A DNA stretch of 64,000 bases from Pratylenchus scribneri (Eukaryota > Nematoda > Chromadorea > Rhabditida > Pratylenchidae): the NCBI GenBank assembly GCA_030063045.1, contig JAQSEB010000082.1, forward strand, positions 1,550,001 to 1,614,000, written 5' to 3'. Position 1 is the first letter of the stretch, and each line of letters starts with the position of its first letter. The notes under the pieces were generated by a model. It made no database searches. It was not told where the DNA came from and saw nothing but the letters and a program-made list of their open reading frames with translations. Shown piece after piece: positions 12,052 to 24,500 of the stretch. The translations under genes were made by a program, and so were the position numbers.

Positions 12052-12436
12052 GATGAATTGAATTTATTCACAAATATTAATATATAAAATACATTTTATT
12101 CATTAATAAAAATTCATATTTTTGTTCATTTATTCCATTAATAAACAATTAAAATTTGTTAAAAATGTTCCGTTCAATTTTCTAAAAATATTGCTTACTA
12201 AAAAATGCGGAAAAATATGAGATGAATAAAAGGAATAGTGAATTTTTGTGATTTTTATGAAAGAAGGAAGGAGATGGTATTCCGAAATATTGTTATTTTA
12301 AGTTGAAAAAGTGCAAAATTATTTGCGAAAACTATTTTACATTTTTTTTAGAACACATTGGTATACGGTGGGGAAATTTGGTGAAAAAGGGCAAAACATT
12401 TTATGTACATTTAATTTTTAAAATTAATATGTAAAA

Positions 12437-13115
12437 TTAAGAATTCAATCTTCCAACACAAAGTTCAGCCATTTTTTCCTCAATAAATTGCATTGAGAAA
12501 GAATGCGCCGACACTGAAGGCAACACAGATGTGACATCCTGCGGCAAAATATGGTTAATTAATCATTATTTGCCTTCTCTGACGACCTTTCCGGCATATT
12601 TGAGCATTGCTTGGCCACCTGTGCTTAATGAAGGGGAATTTGAATTGGGGAATGAATTTTTTGGGAGAAAAATTACCAGGATGAACTGAAAATTGAAGGA
12701 AACGTGAATGTTTAATGGGCCAATTCAACTTACATTTGTAATATGAAGTCAAATTGTAGACCTGAGAAATGAAATTATGAATATTTCGGTAAGAAAATTT
12801 CCAAGGATTGATCCTTTCTAATATTATACCATACGGAAAATTGGCCAAAATAATCAAAAACTCAATGGCATTTTCCAGTCCTTGCACATTTTTACCCCTT
12901 AAAATTTATTAAAAATTCCGAAAAACATTTTTACCCCCTAAATGAAAAATTCCGAAAAACTTTTCCTCACAATTCGGGGCCATATTCCACCCACTTTTTT
13001 GGCGTCCATTACAAATAATCCACCCCACCTTCCCATCTCTGATCAGCCAAAGGTCGTCTGAATTATTGTGCCGGCTGACCTCTTCGCGGGAATAGATTTT
13101 TTCCGGTGTGGTCAT
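12437..13115 (-). CDS. Small soluble cytochrome b5, five exons including a 9-nt microexon
   Basis: This is an 85-residue protein that is essentially just a cytochrome b5 heme-binding domain, an electron carrier for desaturases, hydroxylases or reductases. Exons (genomic): 13029-13115, 12734-12761, 12677-12685, 12587-12618 and 12437-12538. All have GT-AG introns, matching phases and a total of 258 nt. Sequence cues are IYSREEVSRHN (the Y..EEV start of b5 domains), DLWLIRDGKVYNLTSY, FHPGGQAMLKYAGKDV (axial heme ligand His in HPGG) and a second histidine candidate in SAHSF, ending MAELCVGRLNS. There is no membrane tail and no signal peptide. The closest architecture known to me is the b5 module of CYB5R4-type proteins or stand-alone b5. 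It lies 224 bp downstream of the receptor gene on the same strand and converges with osgepl1. Confidence 0.88.
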
Positions 13116-13339
13116 TCGATTAAGAGAATATATAAAATTCGATTGGAAAATATTCAGGGGAAATAATTTGGTGAAACTTTTATGGAGGGGAGTAATTCAC
13201 CAAGGAAACCAGACCATAAAAGCAGTAGTGGGAATAATTTATAATTTATCAGAGATGGAAAAAAAACAAATTGATGGATGGCATAAATCCATTTGAAAAT
13301 GACTTTTCACAAATATACAATTTGGTACAAAAATGAATG

Positions 13340-15967
13340 CTAAAATCGTTGAAATTTTGATGGAATTTGTGTGGTCAAATTCATCGGATTCTGATTGCCT
13401 CCATTTTGTTGGTTTCGGCGAATGAAGAGAGCATCATCCGCCGAATGTTTTGTGGTCACTCCTGCATTCTTACTGACACGTAACAATGAAATTTGTTGAT
13501 CATTTGGCCAAAAACATGGAAAAATGAAATGCAAAATTGTTCGCCACATTCGCAAAAAATGTCTGCGATATTCGGAATTCATTGTTAGCCTAAAATGGTG
13601 GAAAATAGAATGGAAATGGGGAATTGATGTACTCACGTCAAAATGGAATTAGTGGCCAAATAGCCACAGAAAAGCATGGTCCATGGAGGGCTGAAATTTG
13701 ATAAATTTTGATAAAATTTTGATGAAAATTGAATTGATTATTTTTTCTACCCTCCTTTATGGGGGTAATTTGAAACCAAAACCTGTCCTTTACTAATAAA
13801 TGTGGCGAAAAAGTATTAATAATCTTTATAATGATTCAAAGATTTTTGTCCTAAACACCCAAACCCTGCTTAATCGATATATATGAATAAAAGGCGTCGA
13901 TTGATATATAGGTAATTTTCCACGGTTTGATCAATAATTAAGGCATTAAACCGTTTTAATCGTCTTTTCATTTTTGGTTTAAAACTAATTTAAAAAGTTA
14001 AACCTAAAGTCAAAACTGCATTTCATCGAGATCTATTTATTTCTGATCGTTAATCGCCAAATTAAATATTTTTCCTAATAAATTCATAATTGACATTGAA
14101 TCCCCTCTGTGAATTGACCCATTTTCGCCTCACCTTTTGTAGTTGATGTACCAAGCAAAAATGAGGGCAGTAATGATGGTGAAAAGCAAAATGGAAATGA
14201 GCAAAATTCGCTTCTCTTGAACATTGAAAGCCGCCGTCCCATTGGCAAAATTATTTTTGTTATTTTGGTTGACTCCAATTTTTCGAGTCTATAAACATTT
14301 CTCATTTGATTATAAACATTTGTCACATTTGGCCGCTTACTTTTTTCAGAATAAAAATAATGGCCAAATAGCAGCAAATTGAGATTGCCGGGAATGCAAT
14401 GGTGAAATACAACTCGGCAATTCGGTACACTTCACTGCATACCAATTCCTCTTCATAGAAGAAGCCAACGGCCTCCCTGTCCCAAACACCACCGCAATAG
14501 GGTGACATGAACCAAAATTGGAGGAAGCCCATTAGGAGCCAGGAAATCACCAGAAATAACTGGAAAATTAAAAATTATTTTACCTATTTGGAAATGGGAA
14601 TAGGGAAACAACTGCTTCTTCCCAGTCATCATTTTTGTCTTGAGGAATAATATTTTTTAATAAAAAAATTATCTGTGAGTTATAGTTTATAAAGAGGCAT
14701 AAAAACTCGAAAATGTCAAAAAAAAAAGAAATATTCCAAGTCTATAAATGCCTAAAACAAAATAATTTTAAATGCCATACCATTAAGATAAAAGCGATTT
14801 TTTCTAGCTTAGGACCCATTATTAAGGGGGCCACTGGAATGCGCTTATTAGTGTTCCTTTGATTCGAATATTTCAATGTCTCATTCAAAGGAATTTTATA
14901 ATCCCCCCCCCCCCCCCCACTCTTCTCGGTATTTATCATTTATACCCGGGTAGATTTTCAGCAAACACAACACAATCATGGCCATACTTTCCCCTAAATT
15001 AGGCACTAATAGGTTGTCTCCTCATTTCCTAGGATTCCAACATAAGGTCCTAGGAATAGATTGGAGCCATCTACGATTGATATATGTAGATGCACTCGTT
15101 TCCTTATAAATGTTCAAAATCTGCCTCTGGGGATATAACCAATAATCTTTCTTCTCACATTGAAAATGCCATTCTCAAGCCGGGATTCCTGTTTATAGCT
15201 TGACGGTGACCAATATGCCCGTCCAATGATGATTAGCCGATTTGAGGCCAACAAAAAATGTTGAATGATTAAATGGTCCCAGGCGATGATGAAAATGCCG
15301 CTGGCAAATTTTTCCATCCATTTGCTGTAATCCCAGCCAATGAATTCGTAGAAAGTGAATTGGAAAATGGCAAAAAGTTGCAGGAAATCGGACAAAGCAA
15401 TGGACAGCATAATTCGGTAGAGGATTCGACGCCTCAAATCATTGTAGATCAGGAAGACCTGAGATGAATAGAAATTAATCAGGGTGGAGGAATTTAGGAA
15501 TGACATAATTTAAATTTTCTAATAAAAGCCCTTTTGGAATGTCTCTGAAAATTAGAAGCCCAAGGGTCTATTTGAGCCATTTTTTGCCAATATTTCATTT
15601 TTGGTTCCATAGTTAGACATTGGATACCGTATAACTTCTTTTAATTCATTTCTCCCTCTAATAATTCCCCATAGTTTGAAGATTCCCCATGGGTTATTAA
15701 AAGAGATTATACGGTAATAAAACTATTTTGATTAATTTAGTATGAAAAAATATTGTGGAAATTGGCATTTTTAATTGGTAACATAATCGAAATATTAATC
15801 CATTCATAGATTTTCTTCGTTTGAATGGAAAAAACTTTGATCAATTCAATTGAATTTATGGGCCAATTCCCCTTCATAAATGAACCAACCGGAATTGTGC
15901 TCAATTGAAGGAGGACCAAAAACCCGGAGACGATCAATTGGAGAAGCACAAAAGTGGATCGATCCAT
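13340..15967 (-). CDS. Seven-transmembrane serpentine receptor, nematode srt/srx-like
   Basis: Rhodopsin-like receptors of this style act as chemoreceptors in nematode sensory neurons. Supported exons: 15159-15458 (VFLIYNDLRRRILYRIM, TM2 LSIALSDFLQLFAIF, TM3 IIAWDHLIIQHFLLASNRL), 14341-14559 (TM4 FLVISWLLMGFLQFWFM, Cys-containing loop, TM5 LYFTIAFPAISICCYLAII), 14134-14288 (TM6 ILLISILLFTIITALIF), 13637-13690 (TM7 PPWTMLFCGYLATNSILT) and 13340-13589 (LTMNSEYRRHFLRMW and a basic tail). Phases agree for these. The N-terminal exon (start 15967, MDRSTFVLLQLIVSGFLVLL, TM1) has only a weak GTTTTT donor and is tentative. Two inverted-repeat elements sit in introns (about 13.8-14.06 kb and 15.63-15.72 kb). 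Subfamily assignment is uncertain. Confidence 0.75.
13795..14062. mobile_element. Inverted-repeat element family 1 in receptor intron
   Basis: Begins tggcgaaaaagtattaataa and ends tgatcgttaatcgccaaatt. The internal TTAAACCGTTTTAATCGTCT block and GGTTTAAAACTAATTTAAAA are shared with the other copies. Confidence 0.7.
15628..15717. mobile_element. Inverted-repeat element family 2 (ACCGTA ends), short copy
   Basis: The left end ataccgtataacttctttta mirrors the right end taaaagagattatacggtaa, with AATTCCCCATAG and GGGGAATC-like interior. It lies in the first intron of the 7TM receptor gene. Confidence 0.75.
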
Positions 15968-16029
15968 TTTTGGGGAGAATTTCGAATTAATGTTGATTTT
16001 TTGCTGGATAAAAATGACGGCAATTTTTA

Positions 16030-18500
16030 AAAATAAATAAATAAATTTATTTTGTTATTTTAACGCCGAAATGGGAATTTATGCCTAAATTAAGGCACGC
16101 ATAAATTTGAACAAAAAAATCGCTCAAAATGAGTCGAAAATTTCTCTAATTGCTTTAAATTTTGGCATTTTCCAATCTTTTCCGGCTTCAAATATTTTTT
16201 GGTGGCCTGCGGCAATATTATTTTTATTTGGCACGCAAATTTTGCTGCTTTTTTTAAATTTTTCATTTGCATTTTAAATTCGTCAAAAAATGTTTAATTT
16301 TGGATTAATTCACCATAATTTTAATATTTTGGAAAAAATTATTTTTAAGCCAATTTAATTATGGGGAATTTGAATGGGATTCATCAACAAAATTATGCCC
16401 GCTTTTCTTCTTTCTTTGACATTTTCAGCATTTTTTGCTAATTAAAGGCGTTGAATCATTTTCCAAAATTGGCACTTTTCTTTTAAGATGAAGCCAAAAG
16501 TGGACAAAGTTTTGGTGCAAAAATTTAGAAAAAAATTGACAAAAAAAATTGATGAAATTTATTATCAAAATCAGTGAGGAATTATCAATACCGTATACAT
16601 ATATATGCTCTTTTAATTCCTCACTTTCGACCTTTGTTTGAGGACCCATAGCTCCTAGCAGGGTTAATTGAAAATTTTTATTTCATTTTCTACAAAATCC
16701 AATATAATTTGTTCAAAAATGTCCACAAATCAAGAATTTACACTTCTAATTTGCGCATATTTTATGAAGGGTTGAAAAATAATTCCCCAGAGTATTATAA
16801 ACATATAAGTAGAACATAAATTGATAATAAAAGGAAACAATTCCGTCAAGTCAAAAATGTGGCAATTTTTTGCAGCATATAATAGGCAAAGGGTGAGAGC
16901 TGAGGCCTATTGAATTGAGTTATAAACCAAATGAATGAATGGCCCAAAAATGATTAATTATATTCTTCCCCGCTTCCCACCCTATCCACCCTTTTCATTA
17001 TTTTTTATTACATTATTTATTAATTAAGTATATTCAAAATTTCAACCAATTCCAATAAATTGCTTCTCTTCTAAATTCAATTTGAATAAAATCAAATTTG
17101 TCCAATAAAAAGAGAGGAAAATTTGCGACCCCTCGATTCATCGGGTATAAATAAAATAAACATCTCTCTCCATCCAGTCTCCATTACCCTAATAATTTGC
17201 ATTCGTCAAGACCAATATTTTCGTTCTTAGAATTACAACAAAATAATTTTTGTTTGCCCTCTTCATAACAAAATATTATATTAAAATTTTGGCTGGAGTA
17301 AAAATTGTTAATTTTATTTAAAATTTCGACGAAGGAGTGAAATTTAATAAAAAGCGAATTTTTGTTTGTCTGGTTTTGTCCATGCAATGTTTGGTGAACT
17401 TTTCAATGTGAAGTGCATGTGAAAAACTACATAAAGGAGTTCATTCAAAATAACGAATACAAACAATTTGGTAAAGAAATCCATGAGAAATTTGAAAACT
17501 CAATTCTTCGCTCTATGAATATACTAATTTTGGCATAATTTTGTAAAAAATTGTGAAGGAAATATGCCTTTTAAAACATTAAATGTCCCCTCCTAAAAGT
17601 GGTCTTTCTAAGAAAGCTTAAAACGATTTATAAAATAAGCGGTTTTTCCTCAAAAAATTCGAGATTATTACACTCATTCCTCAATAAATTCTAAATCATT
17701 AGACTCCTTTCCTCAGGGTTATGAGGAGAGAGTACGGTATCTGAAATCGAGGAACTACTCCATTTTTCCCTTTGCTTTAAGATAAACAATCCCTCAGGGC
17801 ATATCTCCAATTGTGGCTTTTTTTTTATATAAATACGGTATATAAATTATTGCTGAGATTGAGTATATATTTCTTATTGGAATTTGGAATATAGTAATGA
17901 AAAATAAAGGTTAATTTAAATTTATTTAAACAGTCTTTCTTTTATTATAAAAATAATAAAATATCAATCGGACGATATTTCTATTTATATAGCCTCCAAA
18001 AAGGCAGGAAAAAGTACAATAAATTCGAAATGGAATTTATGAATGAGCAAGTGGACAAATGTGACGTTGGCCAAAATCATCATCAAAAAAATAGGTGTTA
18101 TTCTTATGAAAATCGGCGAACGGGGAATGTTAAAAAAATACAAAATAGGACAAAATATTATATTTTTATTTTCATGTTAATATGCAAAATAGAAATGAAA
18201 TGGCATAAATTCTCTGGAAGAAAAATATGAAACAAATTAAGTGCTTTGATGTTTATATATTTATTATAAATTTTGATGAAGAAAAAATGGCGAATCATTT
18301 TTTAAACAAAATTATTGATCACGGATATGTGTGCGCGCATTCTGTGAGAAGGCAAAATTATTGGTGATTGGATGAAGTGGAATGGACGGATGGAGTATGA
18401 TAGGAGAGAGGTATTCAAAAAGATGTGTTGTGTATTTTTGATTTTGATTGATTGTTTAAAATTTTGATTCATAAAAATAAGTGATTTTTTGCAATATGAT
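16030..18500. other. Intergenic region, no gene seen
   Basis: About 2.5 kb of AT-rich DNA between the receptor and the nuclear receptor 3' end. Open frames are short and lack family signals. It contains fragments carrying ACCGTA/TACGGT ends (near 16590 and 17733-17850) that belong to an inverted-repeat element family. A TATAAATAAA string occurs near 17145, but no coding sequence follows it. Confidence 0.7.
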
Positions 18501-18529
18501 ATTCTTTGATGAGTTCGGTTTATTCATTA

Positions 18530-21500
18530 TTAACTGCTTGAAACCAATCCGGTCACATCAATCTGCGAATGTTGTAGCATTTGCCCGGAGGATGGTTGTT
18601 GATTTACGCCGAATGCCAAATTGCTGACCGCCGGTTGATTGGCCGAATTTGTTGGGGGAAACAGTTGCTTCAATTGTTCAATTCTGGCCATCAATTCGGC
18701 GGCGGCTCCATCGGCCCTCACAGAATCGCGATCGCAAAGAATGAAAAGTAATCTGAAAAATTACAAATTTAAAATTGGTAAAAATAAAAATTTCAAAAAT
18801 CCACCTTCGCAACAAAGATTGAAATTTCATATTTTCAACAGTGACCGAAATTGCACTTTGAAGGCCGGCCACCTCCACATTGAACAGTAAAATCATGCCA
18901 AGTAGCAAATTCACTGTTTCATTTTGTCGCCATTCCGAAGGGAAATCCTCGTAAAATCTTTAAAAATGAATTAAATAAAATTAATTTTTGAACATTTTCA
19001 CTGACCTCACAATCGATTCGGAGACTCCATTTTGGCGCATCATTGCCCAATTGTATTCATATGAAGGACTGGAGGAGGTGAGAATTGAACGGAGGATGAA
19101 AAAGCCACCAAATGAGCCTAAAAATTAAAGGAAAATTATTTTATTTGGAAATTTAATTCTCAAAAATAATTAATAAATATCAAATTCAATGTTTGTGTTA
19201 CGTAAAATTAATCGATTAGGATTTATAAAGTAGAAGATTTTAAAGTTAATAAAATCGACATCTTTAGTCTAGTGGTTTGACGTTTTTTTTGTAAAATTTA
19301 AGTCTTTGGTTCGAACCTGCTCACAGACAGATATTTTTTCGGATTTGTCTGTCACCTTTAACCATTTTTATATATTATACTATGCAAATTTAGGCCATAT
19401 CCGAATTCTCTAGTTTAGCCAAAATATTAAAGACTTTATTTTTGTGATTTTCAGGACAGAATTCAAATAATTATCTCACTTTGAAGCAATCGTTCCTGAT
19501 CGGGTTGGTCCAGCCGTTTGAATGATTCCAGCGTTTTGGCCACTCCAATCAGTCGCCTCAAATCCGATTCCGTGTAATGTCCCAGCAGGAATTGGAGTTC
19601 CAGCATATTTGGTGGACCATTCTGGGGCGGTCCAGAACTCTTCCAAACATCATTTGCTTTAGCCAATTCTCCCAATTGCTCTTGATCCGCTTGGCTCAAT
19701 TGATTCTGGGATGCGCCTGAATGAGAAGAAATCATTATAATTTGTGAATTTTTTTTTGTAGGGAATGGAATACTTAAATTTTAAACGGAAGATTCGAAAA
19801 TGTTCAATTATTTATTTAAAAAATTTTTCAAATATATCCTATAAAATAAGATTCAATTCCAATTTATTTACCTGTATCCATCGCCTCAATGGGAATGTTC
19901 ATTTGTTGCTGGGAATGTAGCGGCGGTTGTGACTGAACTCCGCCCAAGTTCATCAATTGTTGTGCTTGATTATTCAATGTTGTTTGTTGTTGACCATTAT
20001 TATTGTTGATTGATTGGAAATGGATGGGTTGAAATTGTTGTGAAAGCCGAGGGGTGGAATTATTGCTGGAATTATTGTCGCCACAATTGTTGTTCAAATG
20101 TTTGGCAGAACTTTCCAACAAATCAGCCATTACCTAAATTAATATTTTTAATTATTCATTTTGTGCGAAAAAATAATTCTTTGATCGAATTTGAAAATCT
20201 TAAGTAAAACAATAAACCTTTTTGCAGAATATGAATTGGGCTAAAAGATTTTACCAAAAATTTTTTTTGAAAAATTTCGATCTATTAATAACTAAATGGG
20301 GGGGGGGGGGCGGACACTCTTAAATTTTGTAAAAAAAAATAGATCTCGGGTTCGAATCCGCTCCGAGTACAGTAATTTTTTTCGGGTTTATTTACCACTT
20401 TTATGCATTTTTAAAAATATTCTACAGTAAATTTCTGGACGAAATACAGTAATTCGAGCAAAATACAATCCTAAACAATAAACACCAAGCATAAAAAATA
20501 ACCTAACCTATTCATTTTTCAAATAAAAATTACTAATAAATAATTAATTCCCCCAAAATTTCTACCTTATCCACAATGAACATGTCGTTTGGATATCGGC
20601 CACATTGGCAATGGCATTGACATTTGCTGGGCGTTTGCAAATGTGTTCGTTCTGCCTCCAATCGCTGTTCCACCAATTTCATTAGGACATCCTTTGGGAT
20701 TGAGACCATTTCCTGCCTTTGTTGTTGATGAATTTGTTGCTGTTGTTGAGTGACCATTTGTCCACCAGCAGCCAATTGCGCAAATTGAACTTGTTGATTG
20801 GTTTGGACAATGGAAGCGGCGGCTGAAGATTGTGCCCCGGGGGGTAATTGATTGATTTGTTGAGGCGGTGTTCCACTTGAAGGTTGGTTTTGGCCGCAAT
20901 TAATTTGATGTTGTTGCTGTTGAAGAAGTTGAGCAGATGCGGTTGGAATCAATGCGGGGAGTATTGTTTGTTGGGGAGGTGGTGCAATGGCGGTGGATGA
21001 ATTGTTGGATTGAGCAATTTGATTTGGAGCCAATTGGGCGGCAACATCCATGAATGGCAATATTCCGGTAGGGGCTGGTGCCGATGGACTTCCATTTGCC
21101 GAAGAAGTTAGTGCCCCGGATGATAGGGCGTTGGCAACCTAAATGAAGTAATAATTAATTTTGCTATTTCATTTTATTTATTTGTTGTGGTCGATTTTGA
21201 TTTTCAGCATATTCTAATTATCCTATAAATTTATGGTTCAATCGATTTGTTAAGGTCCATTTTGTCTATAAGATTTCAATTTCAAATTCGGTTTAAGTAT
21301 TTTAAACCTAAATCATGGCCAATTTCAAATTCGGTTTAAGTATTTAAACCTAAATCATGGCCAATTGAAATTTCGGTTTAAGTTTAACATTTTAAAATTA
21401 AACAAATCTGGTCAGAAATTAGAATTTTACCAACTAAATCGACCAAGCTGAATCGAATGAGCCATAAAATTAATATTAAATTATGAATACAGGCTAAAAA

Positions 21501-24500
21501 ATATTCTCAAAAAATCAAAATCAGCTCTAAAGTAAGATTATCCTTAATTATTTTATTTTCCTCATCTTTCTTAATTAAAAACCTGTTGCAATTGATGATG
21601 GTTGACCGCCTCCGTTGGAATTGCCGCAGCCGTATTTTGTTGATTGACCAACAATGAAGCGGCGGCAGTCGAAGCCGGATTTTGTTGTTGGTGTTGATGA
21701 TGGGCGGCTGCCGCATTTGCCAAAGCAGCCAACTAAAAATGAAAATATTTCCTTTAAATTAATTAAACCAAAATAGAACCTGTTGTTGTTGAGCAATTTG
21801 AATTTGTTGGGCGTGGGCAACAATTTGTGCTGCTTGTTGTTGGGCTTGTACTTGTGCCTGTTGTTGAAGTTGAGCGACGGCGGCGGCGGCTTGTTGTGCC
21901 GCTTGTTGCTGCTGTTGTTCGACCAATTGATGGTGAACTTGTTGAGCAGCCACCTATAAATTTTAATTTTAAAAGTAATTTTATTTTTATCATGCTTATA
22001 TTAACATAAAATTGATTTAAAAAAGTGAGTTTTTCAGTTTGTTTAGGTAAAACTTTTTCCTTTTTGCTATATCCAATAATAGCTAGAATTTTAAGCTGGA
22101 TTCTTACTTAGCTACAAAATCATATATGGTTTGTTAGGTTAATTCTCAAAACCCAAGAAAGTGGAAGCCGACAAAAAATTCAATCTTGGTATAAAATTTT
22201 TTAAATTTCGGCGTTTTTGACCTTTCTGTCCTATCTGGGAAGAGTGTGGAAATTTGGCTGGAGGTCGTGGGTTCGAATCCCTCTAAGAGCTAATGTTTTT
22301 TTAGAAGAGCAAAAGATTGTAAATGTTTTTTGGGGTTCAAAAAAGGTTAAATTAATATTATGCTTACTTGTGAGGCAAATTGTTGCTGAATGGATGCGGC
22401 CGTTGCTGCGGATTGTTGCTGTTGTGGAGGGGCCAAGGATTGTGGCGGTGGTCCATTCGTTGCTTGCGGTGGCATAATTTGATGGCTATTTTGTTGTTGT
22501 TGTTGAATGAGAGCGGCGGCCACAGCGGCGGCTGGCGTCAGAACAGTTGCCGTGGTCTCCGGTGTGGATGTCATCATTATTGGAGGTGCGGTTGGGACTT
22601 GTCCAACGCCGGCGGGCACAAATCCTCCTGTTGCCGGGCCCGTTTGATGTTGATGAAGAGGAGGGAGTTGCGGTGGTTGCGCTAAAAATAAATAAATTTT
22701 TGTAAAAAATTGTATGAAAGAGACTAAAAGTTAAGGACGAAAAATTGATGGTGGATGAAGGGGACGGCGAGACCAATTCCCCCAAAATAATGTGTCTATT
22801 GAATAGAGATTGGTGGCCTTTTCCCTTCCCTTCCATTTTCATCTTTATCTTGCCCCCTCTAGACCTCCACCCAAAATGGTCAATTCATTCTCTGCTGATT
22901 GGTTGACCTATTTTTGTCCGTTTTTCTTTACCCTCCATCAGCAGCCAATATTTACAACCAACCAAAGATTGGGAGAACGGATAAAAAAGGGGAAGGGAGA
23001 AATCAATGGTTGCCCCCCGACGAGTCTGTCTATGCATGAGAGAGAAAATTCTTTGACAAAAATAAGTCTACCTATCATTAGTTACCTTGAATGCCTGCAA
23101 TTACTGCAATTTGTTGTTGGATTGGTTCAACCACCATTTGCTGTTGTTGCGATTGTTGCTGTTGATTTTCTGCTGCCACAGCGGCGGCGGCAACCAAAAA
23201 TCCGTTCAAATTTGTTGGCTGTGCCACCGGCTGCTGGGGTAATTCCAATCCACCACCAGCATTCGCCACCGTCGTGTGAATGGATGTTGTGCTGTTCGCA
23301 GTGATTGGGGGGACACCAACAATCGAAGGGGAGAATCCAGCAGCAGATGAATCTTCGGCGGAATGATGGCTATTGGATTGATGTTGATGTGGGGATGGAT
23401 CATGTTGTGGCACAATTTGTTGTTGTAAATCGGCATTATTCTGCTGGTTCTGTTGTTGTTGATGATGATGGAGTAGGACGGCAGCGGCCGCTTTATTCAC
23501 CTATAAAAGAAGGAATGGATTAAAATTAGGGACTAAATAAGAGCTGGTTTAGGCTTAAAGTTTAGATTCAACAAAATTTGTTTTTGCATATTTTCGCCCC
23601 AAAGGAGGGAACGAAGGAGATGCCCTCCACTTTAAAAAAAAATTTAATTAGGTTTTATCTTTTAGTTTGGCTAAGTTTTAAGAACCGAAAATCTTTTTTT
23701 ATCGAACATTTTTGGTCCAGTGTACCCTACACATTTGTAAATTTTAGGACCCGGGTTCGAAGCCGCTCCTAGGCTAATATTTTTTCAGGCTTGATTGTCA
23801 TTTTTATGTTCAATCCATTTCTAATCATCAGAATGTATTAAATAATAAACTAACAGCTTGTTGTACAGCGCATGCCTGTGCCGCTACCGCGACCTGTGCG
23901 GCAGCTGCCACTTGTGCAACGGCAATTGCCTGCTGTTGTTCATTATTCGCTGATACTGCCGCCGTTGTGCCGGATGTTTGTTGTTGGTGCTGCACAAATG
24001 GATTGGACAGCACCGAATGATGATGATGGGCCATTCCCACCAACGGGTCAACCACCAAAGAATGTTGGGAAGGGGCCGGTGGTGCATTGGATTGGCCAAC
24101 GAGAAGAACGCCAGGCAAATTTTCGGCTTGCATAAGTTGGTCCGATTGTTGGTGTGAATGATGGTCGGATGCTTGAATTTGTTGTGGCGCTTGATGAAGA
24201 AAAGGTGGCATTGGCAAGGAAGGAATATTTGAAGCAATAGCAGGAATAACTTCTTCCTGAAATTATAATTTACCAATGTTTTTACGAAATTTTTTTAATT
24301 TTTGACCCTTCGTTTTTGTAAAATTTATGTCTTGGTTCGAATCCGCCCAAAGAACATTAATTTTTTCGGGCTTGATTCCATTTTTATGCATTTTTATTTA
24401 TACATTAAAAGTATATTTACAAATAAAATACACTAATTTAACCAAAAAACGAGTTGGAAAATGCGTTAGTGTTACCAATTTCATTTAATTTAACAAAAAT

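Noticed and set aside
17140..17180. TATAAATAAA promoter-like motif
   Set aside because: No coding sequence follows on the + strand; TATA-like strings are frequent in this AT-rich DNA.
22810..23304. 164-codon + strand frame over the nuclear receptor locus
   Set aside because: Antisense to verified hinge exons; its translation reflects complementary Gln/Ala codons.
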